Shown: positions 15,073 through 23,521 of the stretch, piece after piece
How the letters are laid out: the number at the start of each line of letters is the position of its first letter
How positions within the stretch are numbered: the stretch's first letter is position 1
From: Clostridia bacterium
Lineage (GTDB): Bacteria > Bacillota > Clostridia > UBA1381 > UBA9506
Direction: 5' to 3'
Assembly (NCBI GenBank): GCA_017935435.1
Contig: JAGBHP010000032.1
Span: 1 to 41,311, forward strand
Length of the DNA stretch: 41,311 nt
Position numbers and translations under genes: made by a program
Notes under the pieces: model-generated
Database searches by the model: none
Seen by the model: the letters and a program-made list of their open reading frames with translations, nothing else
What the model was told of the DNA's origin: nothing

Positions 15073-15744
15073 TTAATTATTAAAAGAAGGTTTTGAAACG
15101 TCTTTTTCTGTCGGGAAATTTCCGGCAGGGGAAGGCTCTGACATACTAAAATACATTCTTGCGGCTTTTGTTGTGCCAAAATCACGGTTAGAGCCTGTAT
15201 TCTGGACTTTATTAAAGGCTTCACGGAAGAGTGCGTTGTGGGCTTCTTCACGGTTTAAGAGAAAGTCAATTGTTTGTCTTACCTTTTTATCATCTATTTG
15301 TCTGTACAGATATTCGTATACAACCTTTGCACGTTGTTCAGACGCTATATTTGATAATAAATCTGCGCATAAATCTCCTGTTACAGTTACATAATCGCCT
15401 GTCCAGGAATATCCTGACGCATTTATAAGCCCTGGATTTAGTCCAAGCTGTACGTGGGTCTGTATTTCGCCCGAAGGAACCTTGCTTGCGTCAACGTCGT
15501 GACCGTTTAAAAGGTTTATTGTCTGGGCAATCATCTCTAAATGCCCTAATTCTTCTGCTGCAATATCTAAAAATAAGTCCTTTATCTCAGGGTCTTTTAT
15601 TCTAAAGCTCTGTGACATATATTGAAGAGCCGCTTTCAGTTCACCATTACCGCCGCCAAGTTGTTCCTGCAAAAGTGCAGCATATTGCGGATTTGGTCTT
15701 TCAATTTCAACCGGATGAAATAACATTTTTTCGTGCTTAAACAT
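15073..15744 (-). CDS. Manganese catalase family protein (CotJC-like)
   Basis: This is a four-helix-bundle di-manganese protein that breaks down hydrogen peroxide; in spore formers CotJC is a coat-associated member. The expected ligand pattern is visible: Glu in GGGNGELKAALQYMSQSF, ExxH in AAEELGHLEM, Glu in ASEQRAKVVYEYL, and ExxH in NREEAHNALF. Length is 223 aa. ATG 15744 is preceded by GAGGTGT at a good distance; the in-frame GTG three codons earlier overlaps that site and was rejected. cotJA and cotJB are not adjacent, so the coat role is uncertain. Confidence 0.9.
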   Translation of the reverse strand: MFKHEKMLFHPVEIERPNPQYAALLQEQLGGGNGELKAALQYMSQSFRIKDPEIKDLFLDIAAEELGHLEMIAQTINLLNGHDVDASKVPSGEIQTHVQLGLNPGLINASGYSWTGDYVTVTGDLCADLLSNIASEQRAKVVYEYLYRQIDDKKVRQTIDFLLNREEAHNALFREAFNKVQNTGSNRDFGTTKAARMYFSMSEPSPAGNFPTEKDVSKPSFNN

Positions 15745-15840
15745 AAAATACACCTCGTTTTAATTTAGAATATATGTATATTTTCTGCAAGGAGGTATAT
15801 TTTATTCAAAATGAAAAGCTTTTTGCAGACTTTTGGAAAC

Positions 15841-15876
15841 AAAAAACTGCTGTGCAAAATGCACAGCAGTTTTTTT
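15841..15876. terminator. Bidirectional terminator, end of gdhA
   Basis: AAAAACTGCTGTGC and GCACAGCAGTTTTT pair perfectly around a 5-base loop with runs of A and T on both sides. It ends the minus-strand gdhA transcript. Confidence 0.85.
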
Positions 15877-15897
15877 AAAACTAATATAAATCTAAAA

Positions 15898-17250
15898 TCA
15901 AACTACGCCGTAAGCCATCATAGCGTCAGCAACTTTTATGAAGCCTGCGATGTTAGCGCCTGCAATGAGGTCATCGCCCAAGCCGTATTCTTTAGCGGTA
16001 TTGATTGAAACTTCAAAGATATTTTTCATGATGCCTTTGAGTTTTTCATCAACTTCTTCAGCTGTCCAGCTGTAACGCATAGAGTTCTGTGACATTTCAA
16101 GACCTGAAACTGCAACACCGCCTGCGTTAACTGCCTTTGAAGGAGCAACGATTACGCCGTTTGCTTTAAGGTAAGCAACTGCTTCGTTGGTTGTAGGCAT
16201 ATTTGATACTTCAACGTAGTATTTGATGCCGTTAGCAACGATTTTTTCAGCTTCCTTAACGTCAACTTCATTCTGAGTTGCGCAAGGCATAATGATGTCA
16301 ACCTTTACACCCCACGGCTTCTCGCCTGCATAGAAGGGAACGCCGAATTTATCAGCATAATCCTGAACTCTGTTGCGGCATGATGCACGCATTTCGAGAA
16401 GGAAGTTAATCTTTTCTTCTGTGTTTATGCCGTCTTCGTCATATATGTAGCCGTCAGGACCTGAGATTGTAACAACCTTACCACCAAGCTCTGTAACCTT
16501 TTTAACAGTACCCCAAGCAACGTTACCGAAGCCTGAAACAGCAAAGGTTTTGCCCTTAATATCATCACCGTAGTATTTTAAAAGCTCGCAAGCATAGTAA
16601 ACAGCGCCAAAGCCTGTTGCTTCAGGACGAATGAGCGAACCGCCGTAGGGGCGACCTTTACCTGTTAACACGCCTGTAAATTCGTTTCTGAGTCTTTTGT
16701 ACTGACCAAAGAGGTAACCGATTTCTCTTGCACCAACACCGATGTCACCTGCAGGAACGTCAGTATCTGCGCCAATGTGTTTTGCAAGCTCTGTCATAAA
16801 GCTCTGGCAGAATCTCATAACTTCGCCGTCAGATTTTCCGTTGGGGTCGAAGTCACTTCCGCCCTTACCGCCGCCCATAGGCAGACCTGTAAGTGAGTTT
16901 TTGAATATCTGCTCAAATCCTAAGAATTTGATAATACCTTCATAAACTGAGGGGTGAAATCTTAAGCCGCCCTTGTAAGGACCGATTGCACTGTTATACT
17001 GAACTCTGAAGCCGCGGTTAACCTGAACAACGCCATTATCGTCTACCCACGGAACTCTGAATTTAATAATTCTTTCAGGTTCAACAATCATTTCGATGAT
17101 ACCTTTTGTGAGGTATTCGGGTTTTTTAGCCACAACGGGCTCTAAAGATTCTAAAACTTCACGTACAGCCTGATGAAATTCAGGTTCTGCAGGGTTACGT
17201 TTTATAACCTTTTCCATAATTTTTTCTAATTCCGGATTTTTAAATGCCAT
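15898..17250 (-). CDS. gdhA: Glutamate dehydrogenase (probably NADP-specific, hexameric)
   Basis: The enzyme interconverts 2-oxoglutarate plus ammonia and glutamate. The 450-aa length fits the 450-aa class I hexameric family. Visible motifs are GPYKGGLRFHPSV, LPMGGGKGGSDFDPNGKSD with the catalytic lysine, PAGDIGVGAREIG, and the dinucleotide fold VSGFGNVAWGTVKK. The coenzyme preference is inferred from family similarity. ATG 17250 follows AGGAGG. A minus-strand promoter TTGAAA (17320-17315), 17 bases, TATTAT (17297-17292) precedes it. The rest of 17251-17488 is A+T-rich spacer. Confidence 0.95.
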   Translation of the reverse strand: MAFKNPELEKIMEKVIKRNPAEPEFHQAVREVLESLEPVVAKKPEYLTKGIIEMIVEPERIIKFRVPWVDDNGVVQVNRGFRVQYNSAIGPYKGGLRFHPSVYEGIIKFLGFEQIFKNSLTGLPMGGGKGGSDFDPNGKSDGEVMRFCQSFMTELAKHIGADTDVPAGDIGVGAREIGYLFGQYKRLRNEFTGVLTGKGRPYGGSLIRPEATGFGAVYYACELLKYYGDDIKGKTFAVSGFGNVAWGTVKKVTELGGKVVTISGPDGYIYDEDGINTEEKINFLLEMRASCRNRVQDYADKFGVPFYAGEKPWGVKVDIIMPCATQNEVDVKEAEKIVANGIKYYVEVSNMPTTNEAVAYLKANGVIVAPSKAVNAGGVAVSGLEMSQNSMRYSWTAEEVDEKLKGIMKNIFEVSINTAKEYGLGDDLIAGANIAGFIKVADAMMAYGVV

Positions 17251-17291
17251 TTACTCCATCCTCCTAAATTTGTTTTGCTTTTTTCATTAAT

Positions 17292-17320
17292 ATAATACTA
17301 TATTATGAAATTTTTTTCAA
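17292..17320 (-). promoter_or_regulatory. Promoter of gdhA
   Basis: On the minus strand TTGAAA (17320-17315), 17 bases, TATTAT (17297-17292), about 45 bases upstream of the start codon. Confidence 0.6.
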
Positions 17321-17488
17321 CTAAATTTTCATAATTCTTGCTTATTTAGCAAATTTCATTAAAAAATGACAAATTTTTCAAGCAAAATTCGTTGGAAATA
17401 AGAAAAATATGAAAAAGTCTGTTAAAAAAAATACAAAATTCAGCTAAACGGCAAACACAAAAAATTGCATCTGCCGTTTTATGTGATT

Positions 17489-18448
17489 TTACATAGAAAG
17501 CATTTTTGCTACTCGAACAAATTCATCGTCAAAATCTTTTTTCATATTAAGACCTTCTAAGATGTCATAGTCAACAATTTCATCACGCTTTACGGCAACA
17601 ACACGGTTTCCGATGCCTTTCTTTAAAAGCTCAACAGCGTGAATACCCATTCTTGTTGCGGTAACACGGTCACGAACTGTCGGGCTTCCGCCACGCTGAA
17701 TGTGACCTAAAATAGTAGCTCTTGTTTCAATACCTGTTTCGTCTTCAATCTTTTTTGCCATTGCGATTACATCGCAGATGCCTTCTGAAACAACGATTAA
17801 GTTAAATTCTTTACCGTTTTTCTTACCTTTTTTAATGTTTTCGATTATTTCGTTTAAATCATATTCTCTTTCAGGTACGATAGCAGCTTCAGCGCCGCAA
17901 GCAACAGCGATTGTTGCAGCGATATAGCCTGCACCGTGACCCATAACCTCAATGATTGAGCAACGCTCATGCGAACGACAGGTATCACGGATTCTGTCGA
18001 TAGCGTCTTTAGCAGTGTCAAGTGCCGTATCGTAGCCTATGCAGTATTCTGTGCATGAAATGTCGTTATCAATTGTAGCAGGAACGCCGATTGTAGGAAT
18101 TCCGTGAAGGCTTAAATCACGTGCGCCACGGAAAGAACCGTCACCGCCGATTACAACAAGACCTTCAATGCCCATTTTCTTAGCGTTTTCTACACCCTTT
18201 AATACGCCTGCTTCTTCTTTAAACTCAAGACATCTTGCAGTTTGAAGAAAAGTACCGCCACGGTGCAGAATATCGGATACACTCTTAGGCTCCATCAAAA
18301 ACATATTATTATTTAAAAGACCGGAATAGCCTTTTCTGATTGCAACAACCTCAAGACCTGCGCTCATTGCGCTTCTTGCAACTGCACGAACTGCTGCGTT
18401 CATTCCCGGGGCATCTCCACCGCTGGTTAAAACACCTATTCTTTTCAT
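17489..18448 (-). CDS. pfkA: 6-phosphofructokinase, ATP-dependent type
   Basis: The enzyme phosphorylates fructose 6-phosphate at the committed step of glycolysis. The 319-aa length and numbering match the E. coli enzyme. GGDGS (101-105) with Gly at 104 marks the ATP-using type, PATIDNDI carries the catalytic Asp127, and Arg72 and Arg162 are present. Position 171, normally Arg in EVMGR and part of the active site, is His here (EVMGHGAGY). The ATG follows AAAGGTGAT. It lies 53 bases after a small ORF and 295 bases after thrS in the same direction, so it may be cotranscribed with them. Confidence 0.95.
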   Translation of the reverse strand: MKRIGVLTSGGDAPGMNAAVRAVARSAMSAGLEVVAIRKGYSGLLNNNMFLMEPKSVSDILHRGGTFLQTARCLEFKEEAGVLKGVENAKKMGIEGLVVIGGDGSFRGARDLSLHGIPTIGVPATIDNDISCTEYCIGYDTALDTAKDAIDRIRDTCRSHERCSIIEVMGHGAGYIAATIAVACGAEAAIVPEREYDLNEIIENIKKGKKNGKEFNLIVVSEGICDVIAMAKKIEDETGIETRATILGHIQRGGSPTVRDRVTATRMGIHAVELLKKGIGNRVVAVKRDEIVDYDILEGLNMKKDFDDEFVRVAKMLSM

Positions 18449-18501
18449 AATATCACCTTTCCTTATCTAAAACAATAATTTCATAACGGCAAAATGAGGG
18501 A

Positions 18502-18699
18502 TTATAAGCTTTCGTTTATAATGCACTCATGAGCCTCATTAAGCTCTGATTCGGGTACTAAAATTTCATAACAGCCGTATTTTTCGTCTGCGTTTGTGTT
18601 TATAGCTCTGACCTTAACCAAAAGTCCATGCGCCAAAATAAGCTCTTTGATTTTTTCCGCAGTTTCAAGCGATTGCGCAACATAAACAACCATCCACAT
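18502..18699 (-). CDS. Small conserved protein, DUF2007-like (uncertain)
   Basis: This 65-aa protein starts MWMVVYVAQSLETAEKIKEL and ends VPESELNEAHECIINESL. The pattern, a beta strand, a helix after SLETAEKI, a strand (LVKVRAI) and a final helix after VPESEL, resembles the ferredoxin-like fold of DUF2007 putative signal-transducing proteins. ATG 18699 follows AAGGAGAG at a good distance; the longer frame was rejected. It lies between thrS and pfkA, with gaps of 44 and 53 bases. Function unknown. Confidence 0.75.
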   Translation of the reverse strand: MWMVVYVAQSLETAEKIKELILAHGLLVKVRAINTNADEKYGCYEILVPESELNEAHECIINESL

Positions 18700-18743
18700 A
18701 ATGAAGCTCTCCTTTTTAAAATGCCCACACATTTATAATTTTA

Positions 18744-20681
18744 TTAGCGGATTCTTTCTTTTATTTCTTTCATTAAATCTTCAATGAATTTTTCTTTATT
18801 AACAGCGCCCATATCTCCATTTTTACGTGAGCGAACTGCAACCTCGCCGTTTTCCATTTCTTTGTCGCCGATAACCAACATATAAGGCACCTTTTCAAGC
18901 TGAGCCTGACGGATTTTGTAGCCGATTTTTTCGTTCCTGAGGTCAGCTTCAACTCTTACGCCGAGAGCAATAAGCTCGTCACGGATAGCTTTTGCATAGT
19001 CTGCATGTGCATCAGCGATAGGAAGAATTTTAACCTGAACGGGAGCAAGCCATGTCGGGAATGCGCCTGCATATTTTTCAATCAAGAGCGCAAGTGTACG
19101 CTCGTAGCATCCAATTGATGTTCTATGAATAATATATGGGTTTTTCTTAGAACCGTCACGGTCAATATATTCCATACCGAATTTTTCAGCAAGAAGCTGG
19201 TCAACCTGTAAGGTAATTAAGGTATCTTCTTTTCCGAAAACGTTCTTTATCTGAATGTCAAGCTTAGGACCATAGAATGCCGCCTCGCCAATACCGATTT
19301 CATAAGGAATTTCCAAATGGTCGAGGATTTTCTTCATGATGCCCTGAGCTTCATCCCACTGCTCGGGTGTGCCGATGTATTTATCTGAGTCATCAGGATC
19401 CCACTGTGAGAATCTATATGATACATCCTCGTAAAGACCCAAGGTTTTAAGCATAAATATTGCAAGCTCTAAGCAGTTTTTAAACTCATCTTCAAGCTGT
19501 TCGGGCAGACACATTAAATGTCCTTCTGAAATTGTGAACTGACGAACACGGATTAAGCCATGCATTTCGCCTGATGCTTCGTTTCTGAAAAGTGTTGAGG
19601 TTTCAGCGTAGCGAAGCGGTAAATCACGATAGCTTCTCATTTCATTTAAATATGCCTGATACTGGAAAGGACACGTCATAGGACGAAGTGCAAAAACCTC
19701 TTTATCGGTATCTTCATCGCCCATTACAAACATACCGTCACGGTAGTGATCCCAGTGACCTGAAATTTTGTAAAGGTCGCTTTTTGCCATTAAAGGTGTC
19801 TTGGTAAGAAGCCATCCACGCTTTTGTTCTTCATCTTCAACAAATCTTTGAAGAGTTTGAATAACTCTTGCACCTTTAGGAAGAAGAATCGGAAGACCCT
19901 GACCGATTGAATCAACAGTTGTAAAGAAACCAAGCTCACGGCCAAGCTTATTGTGGTCACGCTTTTTAGCCTCTTCCATTTTTTCCAGATGCTCATCTAA
20001 ATCTGCTTTTTTGGTGTAAGCAGTACCATAAATTCTCTGAAGCATTTTGTTATTTTCATTACCTCTCCAGTAAGCACCTGCAATTGAGGTAATTTTAAAT
20101 GCTTTAATTTTTCCTGTTGACGGAATATGAGGACCTGCACAAAGGTCAACAAAATCGCCCTGCTTATAAAGCGAGATTGTTTCGCCTTCGGGAAGGTCAC
20201 GTATTAATTCAACCTTATAGTCTTCGCCTTTTTCAGTAAAGAAAGCGATAGCTTCATCTCTTGGCAGAGTAAATCTTTCAAGCTTTAAGTCCTCTTTTAC
20301 GATTTTCTTCATTTCAGCTTCGATTTTTTCGATTACCTCAGCGGTAAAGGAAACATCGCAATCAAAGTCATAGTAAAAGCCGTTTTCAATTGCAGGACCA
20401 ATTGCAAGTTTAGCAGAAGGATATAAACGCTTAACCGCTTGAGCTAAAACGTGCGATGTAGTGTGGCGAAGCGCATCCCTGCCCTTCTGATCATTAAAGG
20501 TAAGAATATTTACCTCTGCATCATGATCAAGCACTGTGGTCAAATCGGTAGTGACTCCGTCTACCTCAGCAGCAAGTGCCGCACGTGCTAATCCATCACT
20601 GATCGTTTTTGCAACATCTAAAAGCGACAGACCATTTTCAAATGATAATTTACTGCCGTCTTTGAGCGTAACGTTAAACAT
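18744..20681 (-). CDS. thrS: Threonyl-tRNA synthetase
   Basis: The enzyme attaches threonine to tRNA-Thr. The 645-aa protein has all expected parts in order: TGS domain (1-60), editing domain with RHTTSHVLAQAV and CAGPH, class II core with the zinc-site Cys in MTCPF and His residues in EGHLM and IHRTSIG, motif 2 FRNEASGEMHGLIRVRQFT, motif 3 around GCYERTLALLIEKY, and a C-terminal anticodon-binding domain. The ATG follows GGAGGAGAG. The leader is only about 45 bases, with no T-box structure, unlike many Firmicutes thrS genes. Confidence 0.98.
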   Translation of the reverse strand: MFNVTLKDGSKLSFENGLSLLDVAKTISDGLARAALAAEVDGVTTDLTTVLDHDAEVNILTFNDQKGRDALRHTTSHVLAQAVKRLYPSAKLAIGPAIENGFYYDFDCDVSFTAEVIEKIEAEMKKIVKEDLKLERFTLPRDEAIAFFTEKGEDYKVELIRDLPEGETISLYKQGDFVDLCAGPHIPSTGKIKAFKITSIAGAYWRGNENNKMLQRIYGTAYTKKADLDEHLEKMEEAKKRDHNKLGRELGFFTTVDSIGQGLPILLPKGARVIQTLQRFVEDEEQKRGWLLTKTPLMAKSDLYKISGHWDHYRDGMFVMGDEDTDKEVFALRPMTCPFQYQAYLNEMRSYRDLPLRYAETSTLFRNEASGEMHGLIRVRQFTISEGHLMCLPEQLEDEFKNCLELAIFMLKTLGLYEDVSYRFSQWDPDDSDKYIGTPEQWDEAQGIMKKILDHLEIPYEIGIGEAAFYGPKLDIQIKNVFGKEDTLITLQVDQLLAEKFGMEYIDRDGSKKNPYIIHRTSIGCYERTLALLIEKYAGAFPTWLAPVQVKILPIADAHADYAKAIRDELIALGVRVEADLRNEKIGYKIRQAQLEKVPYMLVIGDKEMENGEVAVRSRKNGDMGAVNKEKFIEDLMKEIKERIR

Positions 20682-20727
20682 TTCAAACTCTCCTCCATTA
20701 TAAAAAATAATATTTACCTAATTTATT

Positions 20728-20756
20728 ATTTTATATTTTTTATGCGTTTAAGTCAA
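20728..20756 (-). promoter_or_regulatory. Promoter of thrS
   Basis: On the minus strand TTGACT (20756-20751), 17 bases, TAAAAT (20733-20728). Confidence 0.7.
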
Positions 20757-20846
20757 GTATTTTTAAGAAATGTTATGAAATTTATGCAACTTTTTTCTGC
20801 ATTTTACGACAGAAGTTAAATTTTTTTGGATTTTTTAAAATAATAC

Positions 20847-20875
20847 TTGAAAAGTCCAAGAATTTTTGATATAAT
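20847..20875 (+). promoter_or_regulatory. Promoter of the XRE-S24 regulator gene
   Basis: TTGAAA (20847-20852), 17 bases, TATAAT (20870-20875). CTTG-N7-CAAG spans the -35 box and could be an operator for self-control. The leader before GGAGGGG and ATG 20901 is very short. Confidence 0.7.
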
Positions 20876-20900
20876 AGTTTTGCAAGGAGGGGAAATAGTT

Positions 20901-21554
20901 ATGGATAGTTTTGGACAAAATCTTAAAAGTCTTAGAAAACGCAAAGGTCTTACTCAGCTTGAGCTTGCTAAAAAGCTTGGTGTGCAGAAAACGACCGTTT
21001 CAAATTATGAAACCTCCGTTTCATCACCGCCTAAAAATGTCCTTGTCGAAATTGCAAGGTTTTTTGATGTAAGCCTGGATGAACTTTTGGGTGCAAGGGA
21101 GGAAAAACCTGCACAAAACAGTTCATTTGTATTGAAAGAAGGAAAAAATAACCTTTATTCGCAGAATAAAACAGTTAAAATATTTTCGGAAATCTGTGAC
21201 AGGTCGGAAATCGCGAATATAAGAAACGGCGTTGCGTCTGTAAGCTTTTCAGACCTCGGCAGCGGCGAGTATTTTGGACTTGTGCAAAAAGACGGAGCAC
21301 TTTCGGCACGTGGGATATCGGAGCGCGACTATATTATTTTTAAAACTATGCAGGTTGTTTCAAACGGCGATTTGGTCGCAGTTTCAGTTGATGAAAAACC
21401 CGCAGTGGTCGGTGTTTTCCATGAAACCGAAAGCGAAATCGGTATAATTCCGCCGACTGTAACGCCCGTGAGCCTGCCTATGTTTTTCCCTAAAAAATCA
21501 GGTAACGTAAAAATACTCGGTAAAGCGGTAAAAGCGGTAAAAAATACGATATGA
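20901..21554 (+). CDS. XRE regulator with S24 (LexA/CI-like) domain lacking the catalytic pair
   Basis: This 217-aa protein has an N-terminal HTH_3 (QNLKSLRKRKGLTQLELAKK, then QKTTVSNYE) and a C-terminal S24-like fold, as in LexA and phage CI repressors. Aligned by eye with CI, the nucleophile Ser in GNSM falls at Ala in DGAL, and the general-base Lys falls at Val in PAVVGVF. Self-cleavage is therefore unlikely and the domain may only dimerise or bind a ligand. ATG 20901 follows GGAGGGG; an upstream in-frame ATG overlaps the promoter. Target genes are unknown. Confidence 0.85.
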   Translation: MDSFGQNLKSLRKRKGLTQLELAKKLGVQKTTVSNYETSVSSPPKNVLVEIARFFDVSLDELLGAREEKPAQNSSFVLKEGKNNLYSQNKTVKIFSEICDRSEIANIRNGVASVSFSDLGSGEYFGLVQKDGALSARGISERDYIIFKTMQVVSNGDLVAVSVDEKPAVVGVFHETESEIGIIPPTVTPVSLPMFFPKKSGNVKILGKAVKAVKNTI

Positions 21555-21569
21555 AAATCAAATATACTT

Positions 21570-21621
21570 AAATAAACCTAAAAAAGTTTGCCGCAAAAGG
21601 CAAACTTTTTTAGGTTTATTT
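21570..21621. terminator. Very long bidirectional terminator hairpin
   Basis: The arms, beginning AAATAAACCTAAAAAAG (21570-21592) and ending CTTTTTTAGGTTTATTT (21599-21621), are perfect over 23 bases around a 6-base loop. It ends the XRE-S24 transcript on the plus strand and the DUF1540 transcript on the minus strand. Confidence 0.9.
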
Positions 21622-21625
21622 GAAG

Positions 21626-21805
21626 TTAAGCACCAGTCTTTGGACGGAAGGTTTTACATTCTACGCTGCACTGCTGAACGGGGTCTGCTGTGCAAACTTC
21701 GATTGAAGAAGCCTCACATTTTGTTTCTCCGCTGTGGTATTCACAGTTTGATACTGTACATTTAATTCCCTCAATTGGCTTATCTGTTTTACAAGCACAT
21801 GACAT
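21626..21805 (-). CDS. DUF1540-family cysteine-rich small protein
   Basis: This 59-aa protein has eight cysteines: CACKTD, then the IKCTVSNCEYH...CEASSIEVC block and QCSVECKTF. The CxxxxCxYHxxxxxCxAxxIxVC pattern is the DUF1540 signature, common in spore-forming Clostridia and likely metal binding. ATG 21805 was chosen because AAAGGATG precedes it at a workable distance; an earlier ATG abuts that site. Function is unknown. Confidence 0.85.
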   Translation of the reverse strand: MSCACKTDKPIEGIKCTVSNCEYHSGETKCEASSIEVCTADPVQQCSVECKTFRPKTGA

Positions 21806-21889
21806 AATAAAAAACATCCTTTCTTGGTTTGCTTTGCGAAATGCTCGCTAAAATTATTATGAACAAATAGTGCTTTTTTATTCAAAAAA

Positions 21890-22942
21890 TTAAATTTCAA
21901 TTAACTCTTTTTCCGAGGAGGTAAGATTTAAAATTCCGCCGTCTTTAATTACAACCAAATCTTCAATGCGCACGCCGCCGAAATTTTCAATATAAATTCC
22001 GGGCTCTACTGTCATAAGCATATTTTCTTTTAAAACGACATCGCTTTTAGGTGAGCACGATGGGAGCTCATGCACCAAAAGACCAAGGCTGTGACCAAGT
22101 CCGTGACCGAAATTTTCGCCATAGCCTGCATTTTTGATGATATCTCTTGAAATTTTATCCACGTCTTTTGCGCATATACCTGCTTTTAAAACCGAAAGTG
22201 CGGCTTTTTGTGCTTTAAGAACGGTTCTATAAATTTCCTTTTGTTTTTCGCTTGCTTTTCCCAAAACGACAGTTCTTGTCATATCGCTTACGTAGCCGTC
22301 AAAAACACAACCAAAATCAAAGGTTATAAAATCGCCGTTTTCGATTTTTTTATCGCTTGCAGCACCATGCGGCATAGCAGAGCGCACACCGCTTGCACAG
22401 ATTGTTTCAAAAGAAAGGGCGGATGCGCCTTTTTTTCTCATAAAAAATTCAAGCTCTAAGGCAAGGTCTATTTCTTGCACGCCTTCTTTTATAAATTTTA
22501 AAATGTGCGAAAAGCCTTCGTCGGCAATTTTTGCCGCAATGCGAATTTTTTCAATTTCATCTTCGGATTTTATCATTCTTACTTTTTCTATTATCGTGCT
22601 TATTCCCTCAAATTCTACGCCATCTAACTTACTTTTAAGGTTGTTAAAATAAAAACACGTCATGCTTTTTTCAAGGTAGCCGATTTTTTTTACATTTTCT
22701 GATTTTAAAACGGCAGATACAGGCGTTTTTGCAATGTTTACCATTTCGTAATCCACAGCTTCTGCTGCCGCCTGAATAAAATACCTCGAATCCGTTACGA
22801 TGTATCTTTTGTTTTTCGTTATCACAAGATATGAATCATCACCTGTAAATCCGCTTAAATAAAATATTTCAGGCTGTGCGGAAATGAAAAGCACATCACA
22901 ATCTGTGTTTTTAAAAATTTCATTTATTCTCTTTGTATACAT
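21890..22942 (-). CDS. M24 family Xaa-Pro aminopeptidase
   Basis: This metallopeptidase removes an N-terminal residue before proline. The 350-aa protein has a creatinase-like N-terminal domain and a pita-bread catalytic domain with all five metal ligands: Asp pair in FDFGCVFDGYVSDMTRT, His in FGHGLGHSLG, Glu in VEPGIY and Glu in GVRIED. ATG 22942 follows GGAG by eight bases; an upstream in-frame ATG lacks a site. In many Clostridia this gene precedes efp, which is not seen here. Upstream (23003 on) lies a repeat cluster. Confidence 0.93.
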   Translation of the reverse strand: MYTKRINEIFKNTDCDVLFISAQPEIFYLSGFTGDDSYLVITKNKRYIVTDSRYFIQAAAEAVDYEMVNIAKTPVSAVLKSENVKKIGYLEKSMTCFYFNNLKSKLDGVEFEGISTIIEKVRMIKSEDEIEKIRIAAKIADEGFSHILKFIKEGVQEIDLALELEFFMRKKGASALSFETICASGVRSAMPHGAASDKKIENGDFITFDFGCVFDGYVSDMTRTVVLGKASEKQKEIYRTVLKAQKAALSVLKAGICAKDVDKISRDIIKNAGYGENFGHGLGHSLGLLVHELPSCSPKSDVVLKENMLMTVEPGIYIENFGGVRIEDLVVIKDGGILNLTSSEKELIEI

Positions 22943-23002
22943 TTTAAAATCTCCATTTTCTTTTTTATTTATAAAGCTATATAATGTAGTCAATGTAACC
23001 AT

Positions 23003-23521
23003 AGTTTTTGCGGCGTGCGTTGTAGGAGCGGTTTATGAACCGCCTGCGTGCAAATCGTGATTTGTCCCTACGATGAAACCGTTAGTTTTCTGGCATGATT
23101 GTAGGGAACGGGCTTGCTCGCTTGCGTAGGTAATTTTTTCGGCAGGAGCAAGCCCCTGCCCTACAATATCAAATGCACAACCGAAAGGTAAATTGAAATT
23201 TAGCTTTCGGTTATGATTTTGACTCGTAGGGGCGGGTCTTTAGTGCCCGCCCGATACAATTCGTTTGCAGATTTTGCGGGAGGGCATGGAAACCCTCCCC
23301 TACAATAGCAACCATCAGGTAGTGCGTTAAATTGGAAATTATGTTATTAATGTGTGGTCGTGTTGTAGGGTGCGGCGATTTTCGACGCACCGCAAAACCG
23401 CACAAACGGAACGTCGGCAAGCGCCGTTCCCTACAATCGCACAACCAAATGTTACTACAATAAATTCCAATTTATATTTTTGGCACTATTAGGCATCTTT
23501 AATATAAGATTTAGATGCAAA
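23003..23521. repeat. Cluster of GC-rich palindromic repeats
   Basis: No gene is visible. One complete unit spans 23327-23474, with TTAAATTGGAAATT at the left end and TAAATTCCAATTTA at the right. Another end, TAAATTGAAATTTA, is at 23189-23202. Inside are short GC-rich inverted repeats next to TTGTAGGG or CCCTACAA, such as GCGGGtctttagtgCCCGC and GGAGGGcatggaaaCCCTCC. The family recurs at 28320, 39139, 40128, 40520 and 40830. It looks like a small non-autonomous (MITE-type) element. Confidence 0.8.

Noticed and set aside
15790-15873. Short plus-strand frame after AAGGAGG, with ATT as possible start
   Set aside because: The good ribosome binding site is suggestive, but the frame runs through the gdhA terminator, lacks a normal start and has no recognisable product.
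20682-20846. T-box leader for thrS
   Set aside because: Only about 45 bases separate the promoter and start codon, and no T-box sequence or terminator pair is present.
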